Positions 48,122-52,869 of a DNA stretch of 52,869 nucleotides are shown here, piece after piece. A model generated the notes under the pieces. It did not search any database. It was not told the DNA's origin and saw only the letters and a list, made by a program, of their open reading frames with translations. Origin of the DNA: Bacillota bacterium (GTDB taxonomy: Bacteria; Bacillota; Clostridia; Saccharofermentanales; DTU023); NCBI GenBank assembly GCA_029570375.1, contig JAKPXB010000034.1, positions 1 to 52,869 of the forward strand. The letters run 5' to 3'. The position numbers were made by a program, and so were the translations under genes. Position 1 is the stretch's first letter, and each line of letters opens with the position of its first letter.

Positions 48122-48820
48122 CTAGCTGTCGTAAACAAGCCGAATGAGGTGCGGCAGATCGAGCGCGTCGTCAATCCAAAAATCGGGGCCGCCCTTCCTG
48201 ATGACTTCTTTGTCCATCACTGTCCAGCTCACCGCCGCGAAGAGGGCGCCCGCGTTCTTCGCGCACTCGAGATCGTGAATCGCGTCGCCGACGTAGAGAA
48301 TGTGGCGGGGATTCCGGATCCCGAGGCGTCCCATCGCGCAGAACAGCGGCGCAGGTTTCGGTTTGTGCTCCAGCGTATCGTCCACGCTCACAAGGACATC
48401 GAAAAGGCGCGTCATGTCGAACGCGTCCAGACATACCGACATCCCCTCCCCGCGCCTCGAAGTGACAATGCCCGTTTTGAACCCTCTCTCCCTCAGGGCT
48501 TCGAGCATAGGGACAACGCCGAGAAACAGTCCGACGTGCGAAAGCGTCCGCGGAACGCTCCAGTCAATGTACTCACGGAGCATCTGACGGCTCTTCGCAC
48601 CTCCGTACCGCTCAAATGTCGTCACAAGCGGTTCGCCGATCGTTGCCAGGATATCCTCATCCTGAGGCGTCCAGCCGAGTATTTTCCCGAACGTATGCCG
48701 ATGCGAGGCAAGGATCAGCGGGATCGTGTTAAACAGCGTGCCGTCGAGATCAAAGAGGACGGCGCGAACAGCCGGTTTCCCTTCCGTCTCCCCTCCTGCC
48801 TGGCTGCACACGCGGCTCAT
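48122..48820 (-). CDS. HAD-family phosphatase (PpaX/Gph-like)
   Basis: A 232-residue haloacid-dehalogenase-type hydrolase. Motif I is VLFDLDGTLFNT, motif II is in the GIVTSRRGEG strand, the Lys of motif III is in HKPKPAPLF, and motif IV is LYVGDAIHDLECAKNAG. This layout matches pyrophosphatase PpaX or phosphoglycolate phosphatase. The substrate cannot be decided. The start overlaps the stop of the CNNM-like gene by 4 nt. Confidence 0.9.
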   Translation of the reverse strand: MSRVCSQAGGETEGKPAVRAVLFDLDGTLFNTIPLILASHRHTFGKILGWTPQDEDILATIGEPLVTTFERYGGAKSRQMLREYIDWSVPRTLSHVGLFLGVVPMLEALRERGFKTGIVTSRRGEGMSVCLDAFDMTRLFDVLVSVDDTLEHKPKPAPLFCAMGRLGIRNPRHILYVGDAIHDLECAKNAGALFAAVSWTVMDKEVIRKGGPDFWIDDALDLPHLIRLVYDS

Positions 48821-50193
48821 TCCGCTTCCCCGGGCGACGCCTGCTCCACAGGGAGCTCCCGCGTCACGCGGACACGGACAATCCGGTTATCGGAGATAGC
48901 CAGCACGTGAAAGACGAGTCCGCCGTAGCGCACAGAGGGGCGCTCCTGCTCCTCAGGGATTCTGTCCAGCAGTTCGATGACAAACCCCGCGACCGAATCG
49001 TAATCGTCATCGGCAAAGGTGACCCCGGTCACGCGCGACAGTTTGTCCAGCGGGTATGATCCGGCGACGAGCCATGAATGGGGGCCGATCTCGATGATCT
49101 CCTGCTCCACTTCGTCGTATTCATCCTCGATATTCCCAACGATCTGCTCGACGAGATCCTCGATGGTGAGAAGACCCGCCGTGCCTCCGTACTCATCGAT
49201 CACGATCGCCATTTGGATATGTCTTTGCTGCATATCGTGGAATAAGTCGCTGATAATGCGCGATTCGGGCGTAAACCACGCCTGGCGCATGATGTCCCCG
49301 AGCGAAAAATCGTCGTGGTCGATAAAGAGGAGATCTTTGACATGGAGGACGCCGATGATGTTGTCCACCGACCCTCTAAAAACAGGAAACCTGGTATATT
49401 TCGTATTTTGCACAAACGATAAAGTCGTCTCGTAATCCGCCTCAACGGGGAGCGCTTCAATTTCCGTGCGGTGCGTCATGACATCGGCCGCGGTTTTGTC
49501 GTCAAAGTCAAAAAGGTTCGCGAACAATTCAATATTGTCGTCGACGATAGCGCCCCTGTCGCGGCCATCTTCCAGCATCTGAAGGAATTCTTCCTCAGTC
49601 GGCGCAGCCGCCGCGTCTTCCACTTCCCTGATACGAAACAGACGGAGAACAGCCGTTGCCGTAAAATAGACGAACCGCTCGACGGGTCTGACGATAAGAA
49701 GCAGCGGCGCCAGCAGATACCAGCTTTTCCGCGCGAAGAGGCCGCCCGCTTTCCCCGCCGCGCGCTCCGGAATGCTCTTGCCCGCCATCAGGAACAGCAG
49801 GATGTGAACTGCCGTCACGGCGGCGTATACCCAGCCCTGCCCCGCCGGCGAATCGGTGAAAAGGGTGACAAGCGCGGGGACGGAGCGCACCGCGCCCCAG
49901 ATAAAGTAGGCAGCCGCCGCCAGAATGAAAGCGGTCATCAGCTCGCGGTTCAGTTTGTCACGCGAATCCAGACGGCGTAAAAGAGATCGGGCAGCCGAGC
50001 TGCCATTCTCCGCGCGCTCTCTGATCTGCTCCGTATCGATCACGCGCACCGCCTTGATATAAGCGGTGATCAGACCGGCCAGAAGGAGAAAAAAGAGCGA
50101 AACGGACGCCGCTCCCCACGGCGTCAGGGCGGCCAGAAACGATTGTCTGACCACAGGTTCAGGTAATGAGATAGCCATCATGATAATCTGCAT
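48817..50193 (-). CDS. CNNM/CorC-type membrane protein (DUF21-CBS-CorC)
   Basis: A 458-residue protein with four transmembrane segments in the first ~200 residues (DUF21-like), a CBS-pair (about 225-350, with VMTHRTEIEALP, YTRFPVFRGSVDNIIGVLHVKDL and IVIDEYGGTAGLLTIEDL) and a C-terminal CorC/HlyC domain (WLVAGSYPLDKLSRVTGV). Relatives are implicated in Mg2+ or Co2+ export. The first transmembrane helix normally carries an S-G-S-E-T-A metal-site motif. Here it reads LLAGLITAYIKA, with both Ser and the Glu replaced, so the transport site may be altered. It overlaps the downstream HAD gene. Confidence 0.9.
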   Translation of the reverse strand: MQIIMMAISLPEPVVRQSFLAALTPWGAASVSLFFLLLAGLITAYIKAVRVIDTEQIRERAENGSSAARSLLRRLDSRDKLNRELMTAFILAAAAYFIWGAVRSVPALVTLFTDSPAGQGWVYAAVTAVHILLFLMAGKSIPERAAGKAGGLFARKSWYLLAPLLLIVRPVERFVYFTATAVLRLFRIREVEDAAAAPTEEEFLQMLEDGRDRGAIVDDNIELFANLFDFDDKTAADVMTHRTEIEALPVEADYETTLSFVQNTKYTRFPVFRGSVDNIIGVLHVKDLLFIDHDDFSLGDIMRQAWFTPESRIISDLFHDMQQRHIQMAIVIDEYGGTAGLLTIEDLVEQIVGNIEDEYDEVEQEIIEIGPHSWLVAGSYPLDKLSRVTGVTFADDDYDSVAGFVIELLDRIPEEQERPSVRYGGLVFHVLAISDNRIVRVRVTRELPVEQASPGEAE

Positions 50194-50309
50194 GTTCGAC
50201 TCCCGGATTCTCCCTGTCCGCTTCCCGCGGTATGCATCGGACCATGTGCTGATGATCGGCTGACCCGGATGTTACGTCAATCGGCGCGTGGCTTTCTTTC
50301 ATAAATGAG

Positions 50310-50334
50310 AAAAGTCAGTCCTTTGACGGCTGAC
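50310..50334 (-). terminator. Second terminator-like hairpin after the EF-G-like gene
   Basis: On the minus strand GTCAG pairs with CTGAC (50330-50334 with 50314-50318), followed by TTTT. The stem is short but the T-run is in place. It follows the GC-rich hairpin at 50347-50385. Confidence 0.4.
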
Positions 50335-50346
50335 CTTTCGCGATCC

Positions 50347-50385
50347 GGAATCCCCGCGCGCCGGTATCGGGGCGCGCGGGATTCC
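50347..50385 (-). terminator. GC-rich hairpin just after the EF-G-like gene
   Basis: GGAATCCCCGCGCGCC pairs with GGCGCGCGGGATTCC, with a single bulge, to form a 15-bp stem 10 nt downstream of the stop. There is no T-run directly after it. Together with the next hairpin it should end or protect the transcript. Confidence 0.6.
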
Positions 50386-50395
50386 TCCTGTTCAA

Positions 50396-52474
50396 TTATT
50401 CCTCGCTCTTCGCGGCGGCGATGATGCGTTCCGCGATATTCTGGGGAACCTGCTCATAGCGGACAAATTCGATCGTGAACCAGCCGCGCCCCTGCGTCAT
50501 GGACTTCAGGTCTGTCGCGTATTTCGCGATTTCAGCGCGCGGCGCTTCCGCCTCCACGATCTGGAAGCCGGGAATCGTATCGGGGTGGATGCCCATAATG
50601 CGGCCGCGGCGCTTATTGAGGTCGCCCATAATATCGCCGAGGAAGTCATCCGGGATGTGCACCATCAGTTTATCGATCGGCTCCAGAAGGACAGGATCCG
50701 CCTGAGGCAGCCCGGCGCGGTAAGCAAGCCTGGCCGCGAGTTTAAAGGAGAGTTCGTTCGAGTCGACAGGGTGATACGACCCGTCGACCAGAGTCGCTTT
50801 CAGATTGACAACAGGATACCCCGCGAGCACGCCTTCTTCAATCGCCTCCTGCAGCCCCTTCTCAACGGCCGGGAAATAGTTCTTGGGAACGGAACCGCCA
50901 AAGATTTCCTCCGCGAATTCCAGTCCTTCCACGCTGCCTGAGCCCGGCTCAAAGACGACCCACACGTCGCCGAACTGGCCGTGGCCGCCCGTCTGCTTCT
51001 TATGACGGCCTTGTACCTTCACCTGCTTGCGGATTGTCTCCCGGTACGCGATACGCGGTTCACTCAGCTTTGCCTCGACGCCGAACTTGGATTTCAGCCG
51101 GGAGCTGATCACGTCGAGCTGTACCTCGCCCAGTCCGGAGAGCCGGAATTGTTTTGTCTCCGGATCATTCACGATTTCAAATGTGATGTCCTCATCTTTC
51201 ATGCGGACGAGCCCCTGCATGATTTTCTCTTCCTCCCCTTTGTTGACGGGCGAGATCGCGAGAGTCAGACAGGGTACCGGCATCGCCGGGGCGACAACCT
51301 TCAGCGGGTTCGTTTTTTCAGACAGCGTATTGAGCGTCACCGTATCGGACAGCTTCGCAATGGATCCGATATCGCCGGCGACTATTTCCTCTGTTGCCAT
51401 CTGCTTGTTGCCATTTTGGTAGTTGAGGCCGATCAGGCGCTCCTCCTTCTCCTGGTTCGCGTTGTATACGGTTCCCTCATCCGTGAAGGTACCGGAGAAG
51501 ACGCGGAACAGCGAAATCCGCCCTACGAACGGGTCGACGAACGTTTTGAAAACAAAAGCCGCGAGAGGTCCCTCCGTTTCCGAATGGAGCTGAACCGTCT
51601 CCCCGTCTTTCCGGATCGCGCTCACCGGATGGCCATCCGCCGGCGTAGGAAAGAACCGGGTAATCAAATCGAGTGCGAAGGAAACACCGGCATTCTCCTG
51701 GGCGGATCCGACAAATACGGGCATGATCGATCCTGAGGCGATCGCTTTGCGCATGCCAAAGGCTTCTTCCTCCGGCGTAAACGCTTCGCCTTCGAAATAT
51801 TTCTCCATCAGCTGTTCGTCGTTTTCCGCCATCTGCTCTTTGATCGTCTCGGTATATTCTTCAATCTGATCCGCCATATCTGCCGGCAGATCCATCGCTT
51901 TCAGTTCGCCGCGCTTCCCGGCGAACGTGTAGGCTTTTCCGCTGAGAACATCGACGAGCCCTGTCATCTTCTCCCCCTGCATAACCGGCAGCGAGAGCGG
52001 GAGAACGCGCGCGCCGTACGCGTCGCGCAATTCCTGCACTGTCTTCTCAAAGTTGGCGTTCGGTTCATCCATGCGGTTGATAAAGAACGCGACCGGGACA
52101 CCCTCGGTTCCGGCATTGCGGACCGCTTTTTCCGCGCCGACCGACAGACCGTCTTTGGCGGACATGACAATCAAAGCCGTATCGCCGGCAAACATGCCGA
52201 GGATCTGTTCGCCCAGAAAATCGAAATCACCCGGTGTATCAATAAAATTGATCTTATGATTCTTCCATTCGCACCATGCGACGGATGTACTGATCGACAG
52301 CCCCCGGCGCATCTCTTCCGCGTCAAAGTCTGTGACCGTATTTCCGTCATTCGAGCGGCCCATGCGGTCAATGACCCCGGCATTGTAGAGCGCGGCCTCG
52401 ACAAAAGCAGTTTTGCCGACGCCGCCGTGACCCATCACGGTGATATTCCTGATCTTATCTGTCGTATATTTCAT
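50396..52474 (-). CDS. EF-G-like translational GTPase (paralogue)
   Basis: A 692-residue EF-G-type protein. The G domain starts with GHGGVGKTA (G1), then RRGLSIS in place of the usual RGITI, FIDTPGDFDF (G3), NRMDEP (G4, variant of NKxD) and a GSAQ segment (G5). The later domains II-V are complete (YNANQEKEERL, AYRETI, TGGHGQFGDV, FVRYEQVP near the end). In true EF-G the G3 motif is DTPGHVDF, whose His is essential for GTP hydrolysis. Here it is Asp. This is the known EF-G-like group of Clostridia, whose function is not settled. The housekeeping fusA should lie elsewhere. Confidence 0.92.
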   Translation of the reverse strand: MKYTTDKIRNITVMGHGGVGKTAFVEAALYNAGVIDRMGRSNDGNTVTDFDAEEMRRGLSISTSVAWCEWKNHKINFIDTPGDFDFLGEQILGMFAGDTALIVMSAKDGLSVGAEKAVRNAGTEGVPVAFFINRMDEPNANFEKTVQELRDAYGARVLPLSLPVMQGEKMTGLVDVLSGKAYTFAGKRGELKAMDLPADMADQIEEYTETIKEQMAENDEQLMEKYFEGEAFTPEEEAFGMRKAIASGSIMPVFVGSAQENAGVSFALDLITRFFPTPADGHPVSAIRKDGETVQLHSETEGPLAAFVFKTFVDPFVGRISLFRVFSGTFTDEGTVYNANQEKEERLIGLNYQNGNKQMATEEIVAGDIGSIAKLSDTVTLNTLSEKTNPLKVVAPAMPVPCLTLAISPVNKGEEEKIMQGLVRMKDEDITFEIVNDPETKQFRLSGLGEVQLDVISSRLKSKFGVEAKLSEPRIAYRETIRKQVKVQGRHKKQTGGHGQFGDVWVVFEPGSGSVEGLEFAEEIFGGSVPKNYFPAVEKGLQEAIEEGVLAGYPVVNLKATLVDGSYHPVDSNELSFKLAARLAYRAGLPQADPVLLEPIDKLMVHIPDDFLGDIMGDLNKRRGRIMGIHPDTIPGFQIVEAEAPRAEIAKYATDLKSMTQGRGWFTIEFVRYEQVPQNIAERIIAAAKSEE

Positions 52475-52511
52475 ATGGTTCCGGTTCCCCCTTTGAGAAG
52501 TTGCTTTCGCT

Positions 52512-52517
52512 ATTATA
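52512..52517 (-). promoter_or_regulatory. Possible -10 box of the EF-G-like gene
   Basis: A consensus TATAAT lies on the minus strand about 38 nt upstream of the EF-G-like start, in the short gap behind the tryptophanase gene. I could not find a good -35 at the right distance. Confidence 0.4.
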
Positions 52518-52534
52518 GCGCAAGAATGCGCGAA

Positions 52535-52869
52535 TCACTCGTATGGCTCCAGCTGCGCCGTGAAATGGCGCAGAACTTTTTCCTGTCGGACCACGTGAAA
52601 TCCCTTCACACTGTCCGCGCGCCGCATCACCTTTTGCAGGGAAGCTGCGACAAAATCGAGATGTGCCTGTGTATATGTACGCTTTGGTATACAGAATCTG
52701 GCAAATTCCATCGCCGCCTCAGGCTGTTCGCCGGTCAAAGGATCGGGATCCAGGATAAACGATCCGACATCGCAGCCGCGGATGCCCGCTTCGCGGTAGA
52801 GTTCCACACAGAGCGAATGCGCGGGAAATCGGTCATACGGCACATGCGGAAGAACTTTGCGGGCGTCGA
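52535..52869 (-). CDS. tnaA: Tryptophanase-family beta-eliminating lyase, C-terminal part
   Basis: The 111 codons visible up to the right edge encode the C-terminus of a tryptophanase or tyrosine phenol-lyase: DARKVLPHVPYDRFPAHSLC, then ELYREAGIRGCDVGSF, CIPKRTYTQAHLDFVA and LRHFTAQLEPYE. These PLP enzymes split tryptophan to indole, pyruvate and ammonia (or tyrosine to phenol). The end of the family is conserved enough for the family call but not to choose between the two reactions. The N-terminal three quarters, including the PLP lysine, is outside the window. An EF-G-like gene follows after 60 nt. Confidence 0.88.
   Translation of the reverse strand, partial: DARKVLPHVPYDRFPAHSLCVELYREAGIRGCDVGSFILDPDPLTGEQPEAAMEFARFCIPKRTYTQAHLDFVAASLQKVMRRADSVKGFHVVRQEKVLRHFTAQLEPYE

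Overview
The window looks like a chromosome segment of an anaerobic, low-oxygen-lifestyle Gram-positive bacterium of the class Clostridia (or a close Bacillota relative). The reasons are the CtsR-McsA-McsB-ClpC stress operon, the c-di-AMP receptor DarA, RicT, the MurT/GatD pair, a clostridial 2[4Fe-4S] ferredoxin, a corrinoid/RACo methyl-transfer module and a tryptophanase. Base composition is moderately GC-rich. I cannot name the genus. Almost everything is on the minus strand, in a few long operons.

Region by region. 1-1573: the 5' part of a lipoprotein gene that runs off the left edge, sitting directly behind two transposase remnants (IS110-type and ISLre2-type). 1772-6736: housekeeping genes tatD, metG, rsmI, an iron-type alcohol dehydrogenase and a ferredoxin. 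7095-8216 (+): a MsmK/UgpC-type sugar-ABC ATPase. 8290-22193: a nearly gap-free, probably single 14-kb operon with a clear sigma-A promoter (22236-22264). In transcription order it encodes a TrmB-type sugar regulator, a UroD-like protein, a solute-binding-protein/permease fusion, a second sugar permease, a GH13 neopullulanase-type amylase, a lipoprotein with duplicated modules, two more UroD-family methyltransferases, a corrinoid protein, a RACo-like reductive activator with an extra N-terminal domain, and an esterase. 22436-28527: a small lipoprotein, then ricT, holB, darA, tmk, an Orn/Lys/Arg decarboxylase-family protein and a disordered basic protein. 28859-30556 (+): an M3 oligoendopeptidase. 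30723-35636: the ctsR-mcsA-mcsB-clpC operon with an exact CtsR operator at its promoter. 36005-43626: rpoB-rpoC. 43847-46017 (+): murT-gatD, divergent from rpoB. 46339-50193: a PPIase foldase, a HAD phosphatase and a CNNM/CorC-type membrane protein. 50396-52474: an EF-G-like GTPase. 52535-52869: the C-terminus of a tryptophanase, cut by the right edge.

The most interesting system is the 8290-22193 operon. It combines maltodextrin-type uptake and hydrolysis with a corrinoid methyltransferase set (three UroD-fold proteins, corrinoid shuttle, reductive activator). I infer that it imports and demethylates a methylated sugar or glucan. The substrate is unknown. The second notable case is the GatD homologue beside MurT: both expected glutaminase residues (Cys nucleophile and His) are replaced, so the pair probably does not amidate lipid II in the standard way.
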